DNA from: Anaerolineae bacterium | GTDB taxonomy: Bacteria > Chloroflexota > Anaerolineae > B4-G1 > SLSP01 | Assembly: GCA_021107605.1 (NCBI GenBank) | Contig: JAIOSN010000147.1 | Span: forward strand, 1 to 5,492 | Direction: 5' to 3' | DNA: 5,492 nt | Part shown: positions 1 through 4,840 of the stretch, in pieces | How positions within the stretch are numbered: position 1 is the stretch's first letter | How the letters are laid out: every line of letters starts with the position of its first letter | Notes under the pieces: generated by a model | Databases searched by the model: none | What the model was told of the DNA's origin: nothing | Seen by the model: only the letters and a program-made list of their open reading frames with translations | Position numbers and translations under genes: made by a program

Positions 1-141
1 AAATTGCCGTGAATCCACCGAGATCACTTCCGCATCCCAACGCGGCCCGATCTCGGCCGCCAGACAAGTCTTGCCTATCCCGGTAGGCCCCATAATGACC
101 ACTAGCGGTATCAATGCTGGTTCTGCCAAATTTGTCTCCAT
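1..141 (-). CDS. miaA: tRNA dimethylallyltransferase MiaA, N-terminal fragment (runs off left edge)
   Basis: MiaA transfers a dimethylallyl group from DMAPP to N6 of adenosine 37 in tRNAs reading UNN codons. Only the first 47 residues are in the window. They begin METNLAEPALIP and carry a P-loop GPTGIGKT (residues 18-25) followed by EVISVDSRQ (38-46), the nucleotide-binding start and the DSxQ motif typical of the MiaA N-terminus. The reading frame is open to base 1. The ATG at 141-139 is the first start after two in-frame TAA codons (147-142), so the start is well bounded. No Shine-Dalgarno lies at normal spacing; an AGGTGA lies about 20 nt upstream. A TTGAAA (176-171) might serve as a -35, but I see no convincing -10. 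The gene follows yraN on the same strand across a 358-bp repeat-filled gap. Identity is firm despite the truncation, because the P-loop and the DSRQ motif occur together at the right spacing. Confidence 0.9.
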   Translation of the reverse strand, partial: METNLAEPALIPLVVIMGPTGIGKTCLAAEIGPRWDAEVISVDSRQF

Positions 142-163
142 TTATTACATAAAGCCTAGTCAC

Positions 164-278
164 CTGACACTTTCAATTTTGGACGCAGATTGGCGCAGAA
201 AAACGCAGATTTTTTAGTTCTTTCCTGGGAAAGCCTTTTTATCAACGTTCATCTGCGTCCCATCTTGGAAACTGTCAG
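164..278. repeat. Imperfect inverted-repeat element (MITE-like or dispersed palindrome)
   Basis: The left end (164-190) reads CTGACA, CTTTC, a short AT stretch, then GGACGCAGAT. The reverse complement of the right end (278-251) reads CTGACA, GTTTCC, a short stretch, then GGGACGCAGAT. The outer CTGACA/TGTCAG ends (164-169 and 273-278) and the inner GGACGCAGAT/ATCTGCGTCC are exact matches. The interior is AT-rich with further ACGCAGAT-like words (203-210) and a small CTTTCC/GGAAAG palindrome (220-233). At about 115 bp with matching ends and no coding potential, it resembles a miniature non-autonomous element or a dispersed palindrome. No target-site duplication is obvious, so mobility is not shown. 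Confidence 0.6.
239..265. repeat. 27-bp direct repeat, copy 1 (26/27 identical to 465-491)
   Basis: This begins TTATCAACGTTCATCTGCG and ends TCCCATCT. It is the inner part of the right arm of the inverted-repeat element. The second copy at 465-491 has a single difference (A to G at the seventh base). Both copies are in the same orientation and they flank the hairpin cluster. Confidence 0.85.
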
Positions 279-331
279 ATAGCTAGACACAAAGATAAAA
301 AACAAGTCGACGTAGGGCAACTCGCTCAACC

Positions 332-351
332 CTGTCCACGTAGGTGGACAG
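332..351. repeat. Perfect 8-bp-stem hairpin
   Basis: CTGTCCAC (332-339) and GTGGACAG (344-351) are exact reverse complements around the 4-nt loop GTAG. No T-tract follows on either strand, so it is not a standard intrinsic terminator. It is the first of at least three adjacent small hairpins. Confidence 0.8.
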
Positions 352-370
352 CCCGGCTTTAGCCTCCGGG
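352..370. repeat. Small hairpin CCCGG/CCGGG
   Basis: CCCGG (352-356) pairs with CCGGG (366-370) across 9 nt. An alternative nested GGC-TTTA-GCC (355-364) is also possible. It abuts the preceding hairpin with no gap, which makes the series look like one composite palindromic unit. Confidence 0.6.
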
Positions 371-371
371 A

Positions 372-387
372 GCCTACTTCAGTAGGC
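372..387. repeat. Small hairpin GCCTAC/GTAGGC
   Basis: GCCTAC (372-377) and GTAGGC (382-387) are exact reverse complements around TTCA. A weaker imperfect pairing, CGCCCAGT (418-425) with ACTGGCG (437-443), follows. Together these form a palindrome cluster like the REP or IS200/IS605-end type. This likeness rests on structure only. Confidence 0.65.
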
Positions 388-464
388 GTACGGGGATCAA
401 ACACTGTCCGTAGTGATCGCCCAGTGACATGCTGAGACTGGCGAAAACCTAAAGACATCAATCC

Positions 465-491
465 TTATCAGCGTTCATCTGCGTCCCATCT
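465..491. repeat. 27-bp direct repeat, copy 2
   Basis: This is a near-identical copy of 239-265 without the partner left arm or the CTGACA end. It sits 8 bp beyond the YraN stop codon, so it would be transcribed in the 3' end of that mRNA. It may be the remnant of a second inverted-repeat element. Confidence 0.85.
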
Positions 492-499
492 CGTACCTA

Positions 500-892
500 T
501 CACGCGAAATTGCCCGGCAACGGCTCCCCGCCCACATCTGGATAAATCGTAATGCGTTGCAACTTCCCCGTGCGATCCAGCACCACAGCCACCAGTCCCA
601 AATGCCAGCTAGGATCGAGCGCCGTACACTCCGCAGCCAGATAACGCCGGGCGACGGCTTCCATCCGCGCCCGTTTACGCGGCGTCACGGATTGTTCTGG
701 CGAGCCATAGGTAGCTCCGCGCCGGGTGCGCACCTCGAAGAAGGTGAGCTCCCCTTGCCGGGCTGCGACAATATCCACTTCCCCTTCCGGACAGTACCAA
801 TTCCGTTGCACGATACTAAACCCCTGGCGCTCCAATACCCTAGCCGCCAGAGTCTCCCCGCGTCGCCCTAAACCTACCTTTCCACGTGCCAT
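500..892 (-). CDS. YraN / UPF0102 family protein (restriction-endonuclease-like fold)
   Basis: The 130-residue product is the normal size for the YraN (UPF0102) family, small proteins with a Holliday-junction-resolvase-like nuclease fold whose cellular role is not settled. Recognisable blocks, in order, are GRRGETLAARVLERQGF (9-25), RNW (30-32), GEVDIV (37-42), FFEVRTRR (51-58) and the family signature SVTPRKRARM (68-77). E13, D40 and E53 fall where the presumed metal-binding acidic residues lie. The usual EVK tripeptide reads EVR here (Arg55), so the canonical active-site lysine is replaced. The ATG at 892 is the only sensible start: no other start codon lies in the first residues, and the family begins with MARG-like sequence just before GxxGE. 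AGGTGG abuts the ATG directly, too close for a normal Shine-Dalgarno, and a -10-like TACGCT ends 6 nt upstream, which suggests a leaderless message. It is divergent from the PLP-enzyme gene. Confidence 0.9.
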   Translation of the reverse strand: MARGKVGLGRRGETLAARVLERQGFSIVQRNWYCPEGEVDIVAARQGELTFFEVRTRRGATYGSPEQSVTPRKRARMEAVARRYLAAECTALDPSWHLGLVAVVLDRTGKLQRITIYPDVGGEPLPGNFA

Positions 893-898
893 CCACCT

Positions 899-926
899 AG
901 CGTAGCGGAATGTTGCTCACTGTCAA
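899..926 (-). promoter_or_regulatory. Putative promoter of the YraN gene (leaderless geometry)
   Basis: On the minus strand, a perfect TTGACA (926-921) is followed by a 16-nt spacer (920-905) and TACGCT (904-899), which fits TAnnnT. Six nucleotides then separate it from the ATG at 892, so transcription would start at or next to the start codon. The -35 is strong and the -10 is weak. Confidence 0.5.
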
Positions 927-930
927 ATAA

Positions 931-971
931 GCGAGGGAGCGAGAAGGCGAGGGAGCGAGAAGACGAGGGAC
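931..971. repeat. 16-bp tandem repeat, 2.5 copies
   Basis: GCGAGGGAGCGAGAAG occurs twice without change (931-946 and 947-962), followed by the partial unit ACGAGGGAC (963-971). Bases 940-962 recur exactly at 3438-3460. The array is bracketed by the short inverted words TGCTCAC (914-920) and GTGAGCA (974-980). On the minus strand it is a pyrimidine-rich block just upstream of the YraN promoter. Confidence 0.9.
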
Positions 972-1031
972 TGGTGAGCAGTGATAAGTGCTTAGGTACT
1001 TCCTTGCTGACCAGTTCTCGGTGGCGAAGAT

Positions 1032-1075
1032 GCCATTTGCCATTCGCCGATTTGCCATTTGCTGATTTGCCATTC
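1032..1075. repeat. Degenerate GCCATTY / GATTT tandem repeat
   Basis: The heptamer GCCATT(T/C) occurs at 1032-1038, 1039-1045, 1054-1060 and 1069-1075, with GATTT linkers at 1049-1053 and 1064-1068. The minus-strand frame crossing it gives repeated MAN tripeptides, which is an artefact of the repeat. It ends 4 bp before the -35 of the PLP-enzyme promoter. Confidence 0.8.
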
Positions 1076-1079
1076 GCAC

Positions 1080-1108
1080 TTGACCAAGAGCGGTTTTACT
1101 CCTACAAT
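1080..1108 (+). promoter_or_regulatory. Sigma70-type promoter of the PLP-enzyme gene
   Basis: TTGACC (1080-1085) and TACAAT (1103-1108) are separated by exactly 17 nt. Each box differs from consensus at one position. A start near 1115 would give a leader of roughly 65 nt before the ATG at 1182. It lies in the divergent gap opposite the YraN promoter. Confidence 0.7.
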
Positions 1109-1165
1109 GGGGGCTTTGCTGTTTGGTACAGAGCAAGCCAAGGAAGTTATCTTAATTTTATAACC

Positions 1166-1172
1166 AAAGAGG
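1166..1172 (+). promoter_or_regulatory. Ribosome binding site that decides the PLP-enzyme start
   Basis: AAAGAGG (1166-1172) directly abuts the ATG at 1173 but is 9 nt from the in-frame ATG at 1182. Normal spacing therefore supports the second ATG, giving a protein that begins MDIFKKC. Confidence 0.6.
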
Positions 1173-1181
1173 ATGAAAATT

Positions 1182-2363
1182 ATGGATATTTTCAAGAAAT
1201 GTCTAGGTGGTTATCAGCCAGCCCAAGAGGCCCGCAAAGCCGGCCTCTACCCCTATTTTATCCCGCTGACCAACAACGAGGGGACAGAATCCAGTATCGG
1301 GGACCGAAATCTCATCATGATCGGCTCCAACAACTATTTAGGCCTGACCATGCACCCCCAAGTACGCCAGGCGGCGATTGACGCCATCAACACTTACGGC
1401 CCCAGTTGCAGCGGCTCCCGTTTCCTCAACGGGACGTTAGAGCTCCACTTGGAACTGGAACGCCAGCTGGCGAAATGGATAGGCAAAGAGGCCGCGCTGG
1501 TCTTCAGCACCGGCTACCAGGTCAACGTGGGAACCATCCCCGCCATCGTGGGCCGCGATGACTACATCATCACCGACAAGGACGATCACGCCAGTATCGT
1601 AGATGGCTGCCAGCTCTCCTCTGGGAAGATGAAACGCTTCATCCACAACGACATGGCCTCGTTAGAACGGGTGCTCGCCTCCCTGCCAGAGGAAGTGGGG
1701 AAACTGGTGGTGGTAGATGGCGTCTTCAGCATGGGTGGAGATATCGCCCCGTTGCCAGAGATCATCCCCCTCTGCAAGCAGTACGGCGCGCGGCTGATGG
1801 TGGACGACGCGCATTCCCTAGGCGTCTTAGGCGGCGGCCGCGGCACCGCGGCCCACTTCGGCATGACGGACGATGTGGACCTGATCATGGGAACTTTCAG
1901 CAAGTCCTTCGCCTCACTAGGCGGATTCATCGCCGGCGACGCCGACGTGCTTGACTGCATCCAGCACACGGCCCGCTCGCTCATCTTCAGCGCCAGCATC
2001 CCCCCGGCCAACGCGGCGGCGGCCCTCGCTTCCCTGGCGGTGATGCAGGCGGAGCCGGAGCGCATCGTCCGTCTCAACGAGATCGGCGCGTTCATGCGGC
2101 GCCGCTACCGCGCGTTAGGCTTCGACATCGGCAACACGGAAACGCCCATCATCCCCATTCTCATCCGTGACGATATCAAAACCCTCCAGACCTGGAAAGC
2201 ACTCTTCGAGGCGGGCGTCTACACCAACCCCGTGCTCTCCCCGGCCGTGCCCCCCAACCTCACGCTCCTACGCACCAGTTACATCGCCACCCACACCGAC
2301 GCGCAATTGGAGAAGGTGCTATCCATCATGGAACAGGTAGGCCAGGAACTAGGAATCATCTAG
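1182..2363 (+). CDS. AOS-family PLP-dependent acyltransferase, serine palmitoyltransferase-like (often labelled BioF/KBL)
   Basis: This 393-residue fold-type I PLP enzyme belongs to the alpha-oxoamine synthase family, which condenses an amino acid with an acyl-CoA or acyl-ACP and releases CO2. Visible elements are IGSNNYLGL (47-55), SGSRFLNGTLELH (77-89), DHASIVDG (135-142, with His136 as the ring-stacking residue), VDDAHSLG (207-214; Asp208 to the pyridine nitrogen, His211), GTFSKSFASLGG (237-248, with Lys241 as the Schiff-base lysine) and LLRTSYIATHT (362-372). The DDAHSLG block, the GTFSKS-ASLGGFIAGD run and SLIFSASIPPA resemble, from memory, Bacteroidetes serine palmitoyltransferases more than E. 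coli BioF or KBL. Sphingolipid-base synthesis is therefore the favoured guess, but the substrate cannot be read from sequence alone. The start at 1182 fits the Shine-Dalgarno spacing and the family's MDIF-type start; 1173 is the alternative. No biotin, threonine-catabolism or sphingolipid neighbour is present. All catalytic residues are intact and the protein is likely cytoplasmic. Confidence 0.9.
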   Translation: MDIFKKCLGGYQPAQEARKAGLYPYFIPLTNNEGTESSIGDRNLIMIGSNNYLGLTMHPQVRQAAIDAINTYGPSCSGSRFLNGTLELHLELERQLAKWIGKEAALVFSTGYQVNVGTIPAIVGRDDYIITDKDDHASIVDGCQLSSGKMKRFIHNDMASLERVLASLPEEVGKLVVVDGVFSMGGDIAPLPEIIPLCKQYGARLMVDDAHSLGVLGGGRGTAAHFGMTDDVDLIMGTFSKSFASLGGFIAGDADVLDCIQHTARSLIFSASIPPANAAAALASLAVMQAEPERIVRLNEIGAFMRRRYRALGFDIGNTETPIIPILIRDDIKTLQTWKALFEAGVYTNPVLSPAVPPNLTLLRTSYIATHTDAQLEKVLSIMEQVGQELGII

Positions 2364-2369
2364 GCGACT

Positions 2370-2397
2370 GGCAGCCATTCACTATCTGCCGTTTTTT
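2370..2397 (+). terminator. Weak intrinsic terminator after the PLP-enzyme gene
   Basis: GGCAG (2370-2374) pairs with CTGCC (2386-2390) across 11 nt, and G plus six T residues (2392-2397) follow. The stem is short. It starts 7 bp after the PLP-enzyme stop and overlaps the last codons of queG on the other strand, so these bases would do two jobs. Confidence 0.4.
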
Positions 2398-3422
2398 ATC
2401 TGCTGAATAGCCCAGGCGGCATGTTCACGGAGCAGGTCACTGCGGGGCGAGCTAACGACCTGCTCCAAATAGGGAATGGCGGCGGGATCGCCACGGTTCC
2501 CCAGCACTACGGCCGCATTGCGCGCCAGCCCCTCCGGCGTCGCGCGCCAGAGGGGTGTGTGGCGGAAGCGCGCGCGGAACTCCTCGGCACCGAGCAGCAG
2601 GAGTTCCGGTAAGTACAACGTCGCCCCCGGCGGCGGGGACTTGCTCTGCTGAGCCAACAACGGCTTGCGGTTCCACGGGCAGACTTCTTGACAAATATCG
2701 CAACCGCAGAGATTCTCACCCAGCGCGGGGCGCAACTCCACCGGGATACTACCGCGATGCTCGATAGTGAGATAGGATAAACAACGCCGCGCATCCAGCC
2801 GGCCGGGGGCCACCAGCGCCCCGGTAGGGCAAGCATCCAGGCAACGAGTACAACTCCCGCAAGAAGGCAACTCGTCCGCTGGCGCTGGTTCCAGATCCAG
2901 CCCCAGCAACGCCACACCCAAAAAGAGATATGATCCTAGACGGGGATGGATCAAGTTGGTATTTTTACCTAACCAACCCAAACCCGCCGCCCGCGCCCAA
3001 TCCCGTTCCAAAATAGGCCCAGTATCCACATAACAACGGGCCGGGAGAGCACCCTGTTCCTCGGCAATCCAGCGCACCAACAATTTGAGCCGGCGCAGCA
3101 ACCAACGATGGTAATCTTCCCCCCAGGCGTAGCGGGAGACACGCCCGTGCAGCGGCGGCAACGGGGGATGTGGTGCGCCAGCATAAGAAGCGGCCACCAC
3201 CAGGACAGAGCGCGCTGCCGGCAAAATGCGGCGCGGATCGGCGCGACGGGAGACCGCCGCAGGTCGCGCCAGATACCGCTCCAGACCGCCGGCGTAACCC
3301 TCTGCCAGCCAATCGCGGTACGCCTCCCAGGTCGCCGCCGGGCCGGCGGGCGTCACGCCGGCCACCTCTAAGCCCAAGCCACGTGCATATTCTGTTAGTT
3401 GTTCAATCGTTAGTATCATCAT
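2382..3422 (-). CDS. queG: Epoxyqueuosine reductase QueG
   Basis: QueG is a cytoplasmic cobalamin- and 4Fe-4S-dependent enzyme that reduces epoxyqueuosine to queuosine at tRNA wobble position 34, the last step of the pathway. The 346-residue product shows RVSRYAWGEDYH (94-105), YVDTGPILERDWA (131-143, with Asp133 the likely catalytic acid), GLGWLGKNTNLI (147-158), a first cluster motif CGSCTRCLDACPTGA (Cys188, 191, 194, 198), Cys214 in RRCLSYLTIEHRG, and a second motif CGCDICQEVCPWN (Cys239, 241, 244, 248). A C-terminal HEAT-like segment (about 295-342) completes the normal architecture. Start codons TTG 3428, GTG 3425, ATG 3422 and ATG 3419 are all in frame. I chose ATG 3422 because a perfect TATAAT ends 6 nt upstream and there is no Shine-Dalgarno, which implies a leaderless mRNA. 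It converges with the PLP-enzyme gene across 18 bp. Other queuosine genes are not in the window. Confidence 0.95.
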   Translation of the reverse strand: MMILTIEQLTEYARGLGLEVAGVTPAGPAATWEAYRDWLAEGYAGGLERYLARPAAVSRRADPRRILPAARSVLVVAASYAGAPHPPLPPLHGRVSRYAWGEDYHRWLLRRLKLLVRWIAEEQGALPARCYVDTGPILERDWARAAGLGWLGKNTNLIHPRLGSYLFLGVALLGLDLEPAPADELPSCGSCTRCLDACPTGALVAPGRLDARRCLSYLTIEHRGSIPVELRPALGENLCGCDICQEVCPWNRKPLLAQQSKSPPPGATLYLPELLLLGAEEFRARFRHTPLWRATPEGLARNAAVVLGNRGDPAAIPYLEQVVSSPRSDLLREHAAWAIQQIKNGR

Positions 3423-3428
3423 CACCAA

Positions 3429-3434
3429 ATTATA
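3429..3434 (-). promoter_or_regulatory. -10 element of the queG promoter (leaderless geometry)
   Basis: A perfect TATAAT reads 3434 to 3429 on the minus strand. Six nucleotides later comes ATG 3422, so the transcript would begin at the start codon. At 16-18 nt spacing there is no TTGACA-like -35; that position is occupied by the pyrimidine-rich repeat word. Confidence 0.5.
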
Positions 3435-3437
3435 AAA

Positions 3438-3460
3438 CGAGAAGGCGAGGGAGCGAGAAG
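3438..3460. repeat. Second copy of the 23-bp repeat word
   Basis: This is identical over 23 bp to bases 940-962 and contains one full GCGAGGGAGCGAGAAG unit (3445-3460) preceded by CGAGAAG. It lies immediately upstream of the queG -10 element, in the same orientation as the copy upstream of the YraN gene. Confidence 0.9.
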
Positions 3461-3486
3461 GTGAATAATTGACTCCCCGACTACCT

Positions 3487-3510
3487 GACTAACCGACTAA
3501 CCGACTAACC
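3487..3510. repeat. GACTAACC tandem repeat, three perfect copies
   Basis: Three exact 8-bp units lie at 3487-3494, 3495-3502 and 3503-3510. Related degenerate words (GACTCCCC, GACTACCT) precede them from 3471. The array lies between the queG start and the terminator of the lipoprotein gene. Confidence 0.9.
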
Positions 3511-3517
3511 CCGCCAC

Positions 3518-3551
3518 AAAAAAACGGGCCGGATGGTTTCCGGCCCGTTTT
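3518..3551 (-). terminator. Strong intrinsic terminator of the lipoprotein gene
   Basis: A perfect 12-bp inverted repeat, AAAACGGGCCGG (3521-3532) with CCGGCCCGTTTT (3540-3551), encloses a 7-nt loop. Read on the minus strand, the GC-rich stem is followed by seven T residues (3524-3518). It begins 13 bp after the lipoprotein stop. The plus-strand reading has four T residues and could also stop transcription. Confidence 0.93.
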
Positions 3552-3564
3552 GGCTTACCCCAGC

Positions 3565-4707
3565 TTACTCTTCACCCTCTATCATCATCAAGACCGAGAC
3601 CTCCCCGGTATCCTCATCAGTGGTGATGGTTAATTGCAATGTGCGCGCATCCTTAGTCCAGGTATCCATCACCAAACCTTCCATGCTCATGCCGCCCTCC
3701 GCCTTACTCCACCCGGCACTCACCAACCCCACAGCATAGAAGTCGATCACCGTATCGAAATCATCCACAGTCTCAAAAGAGATCATGCCCATCATCGTAG
3801 ATTGGTTGGTGGCATTCGGATAAGCAGGAATATCATCCGGCAGACCGTCACTCGTTGCCTCTGCCGGCGGCTCAATGGTCATATCTTTATTGATATCGGT
3901 AACATCTACGGACATGAAGTATGTAGTTAGCTTTTCATCCTCCATCATCAAGCCCGTCACTTCATTCTCCATACGCACCGCGAAAGCAGGTAGATCTCCC
4001 TGATCGGCGATCCAAAGCTCCATCTTGGCGCTCTCAATCTCACCGATCTCTCCGGGAGTCATCCCCCTGATAGCCCCCCTCGTCTCCTCCATCCACTGTT
4101 TATCCATGAGATAATGGCGGGTGCTAATTCCATTGACAGTTTCTTTCCCCAGATACTCCGCCTTCTCCAGCATTTCTCCCCCGACATCTTCAAGAGAGAA
4201 GAAAAGGCTATCTTCAAAACTACCAGCATCCTCTTCCGAAATCTGGGACTGTATCCACTCTTCACCCATCTGTATCCACTGCTGATCGCCGATCTGGATG
4301 ATCTCCATACTTCCGCCATCAGCAGATAGACCACCGGTCATGATCATCCGGTGCGCGGCCGGTTCGCGCGTTGCAAACATCTCCATGCGCGTCTCTTCAA
4401 CAGTGCCGTCCTCCAACTCAAAGCGCATAATCATTATGGTATGGTAGCTATCCAATCCCTCCAAGTCCGCGGAATCAAAATCAATCCCCTCCCCCCCGGA
4501 GTCTGCTCCCGTCTCGCCGGTCTCGCCGTCCGCACCCTCTCCACCTGACCCTTCAGTTGATTCTCCAGCATCTTCGGCCAAATCCTGGGCCTGTTCGACT
4601 AATTCCTCCGCTTGCTCACCCACTTCTTGAGCCTTCTCAGTCAAGCTACAGCCTAGCGAAAGCACCACCAAAACCACTACTAACAACCACAAATACCGCT
4701 TTTTCAT
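3565..4707 (-). CDS. Secreted lipoprotein with LolA/LppX-like domain and C-terminal alpha-beta domain
   Basis: The 380-residue product starts with a type II signal peptide: MKKR, a hydrophobic run (5-18) and LSLGC with lipidated Cys20 (Ser at -3 is slightly off consensus). Residues 22-50 are an acidic, Ala/Gln/Glu-rich helix-like stretch, followed by a Gly/Glu/Asp-rich linker (51-75). Residues about 85-275 resemble the LolA/LppX-type lipoprotein fold, as judged by the Trp/Met-rich beta pattern and by EYLGKETVNGISTRHYLMD (184-202), a typical strand-turn-strand of that group. The last segment (about 289-380) runs from DLP-IPAYPNAT through ISFETVDDFDTVIDFY and AGWSK to TLQLTITTD, a separate small domain common after such lipoproteins. 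The protein is Met-rich (27 of 380) and very acidic. It probably sits on the outer face of the cytoplasmic membrane, and a hydrophobic-ligand role is only an inference. AGGAGG at 6 nt spacing fixes the start. It has its own promoter and terminator, so it is monocistronic. Confidence 0.8.
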   Translation of the reverse strand: MKKRYLWLLVVVLVVLSLGCSLTEKAQEVGEQAEELVEQAQDLAEDAGESTEGSGGEGADGETGETGADSGGEGIDFDSADLEGLDSYHTIMIMRFELEDGTVEETRMEMFATREPAAHRMIMTGGLSADGGSMEIIQIGDQQWIQMGEEWIQSQISEEDAGSFEDSLFFSLEDVGGEMLEKAEYLGKETVNGISTRHYLMDKQWMEETRGAIRGMTPGEIGEIESAKMELWIADQGDLPAFAVRMENEVTGLMMEDEKLTTYFMSVDVTDINKDMTIEPPAEATSDGLPDDIPAYPNATNQSTMMGMISFETVDDFDTVIDFYAVGLVSAGWSKAEGGMSMEGLVMDTWTKDARTLQLTITTDEDTGEVSVLMMIEGEE

Positions 4708-4713
4708 AGTTCT

Positions 4714-4719
4714 CCTCCT
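4714..4719 (-). promoter_or_regulatory. Shine-Dalgarno of the lipoprotein gene
   Basis: AGGAGG on the minus strand lies 6 nt before ATG 4707. It is a full consensus site, in contrast to the SD-less YraN, queG and LysM genes. Confidence 0.85.
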
Positions 4720-4766
4720 ATAGATTATTAACTGCCCTCATTTTACACTGGAAACGCACTAGACAC

Positions 4767-4795
4767 ATTTTAACAGAGTTATTCCACCTAGTCAA
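4767..4795 (-). promoter_or_regulatory. Promoter of the lipoprotein gene
   Basis: TTGACT (4795-4790), a 17-nt spacer and TAAAAT (4772-4767) are present, with TGT just before the -10 (extended -10 type). Each hexamer differs from consensus by one base. A start near 4760 gives a leader of about 53 nt containing the AGGAGG site. Confidence 0.7.
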
Positions 4796-4840
4796 ACTTT
4801 CGATAAGACATATCCATCTTCCAAGAACGCTAAGCCGCAC

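Larger units (their letters stand above)
142..499. other. 358-bp non-coding, repeat-filled intergenic region
   Basis: No credible gene lies between miaA and the YraN gene, which are in tandem on the minus strand. The region consists of an inverted-repeat element (164-278), small hairpins (332-443) and a second copy of the element's right arm (465-491). A 70-codon open frame on the minus strand (249-461) is made entirely from these repeats and shows no family resemblance, so it is not treated as a gene. Confidence 0.75.

Noticed and set aside
332..387. Hairpin cluster as an intrinsic terminator for the YraN gene
   Set aside because: No T-tract follows any of the stems on the minus strand.
249..461. 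70-codon minus-strand open frame in the miaA-yraN gap
   Set aside because: It is composed wholly of the inverted repeat and hairpin cluster, has no ribosome binding site, and shows no family motif.
931..971. Tandem units as a CRISPR array
   Set aside because: The units are directly adjacent with no spacers, only 2.5 copies occur, and no cas gene is present.
897..1136. 79-codon minus-strand frame with repeated MAN tripeptides
   Set aside because: The repeats come from the GCCATTY tandem DNA, and the frame crosses both promoters of the divergent region.
974..1381. 135-codon plus-strand frame upstream of and overlapping the PLP enzyme
   Set aside because: It overlaps the real gene out of frame, includes repeat-derived peptide and the promoter, and shows no recognisable domain.
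1586..2095. 169-codon minus-strand frame inside the PLP-enzyme gene
   Set aside because: It is antisense to an intact, fully recognisable enzyme and is typical of shadow frames in GC-rich coding DNA.
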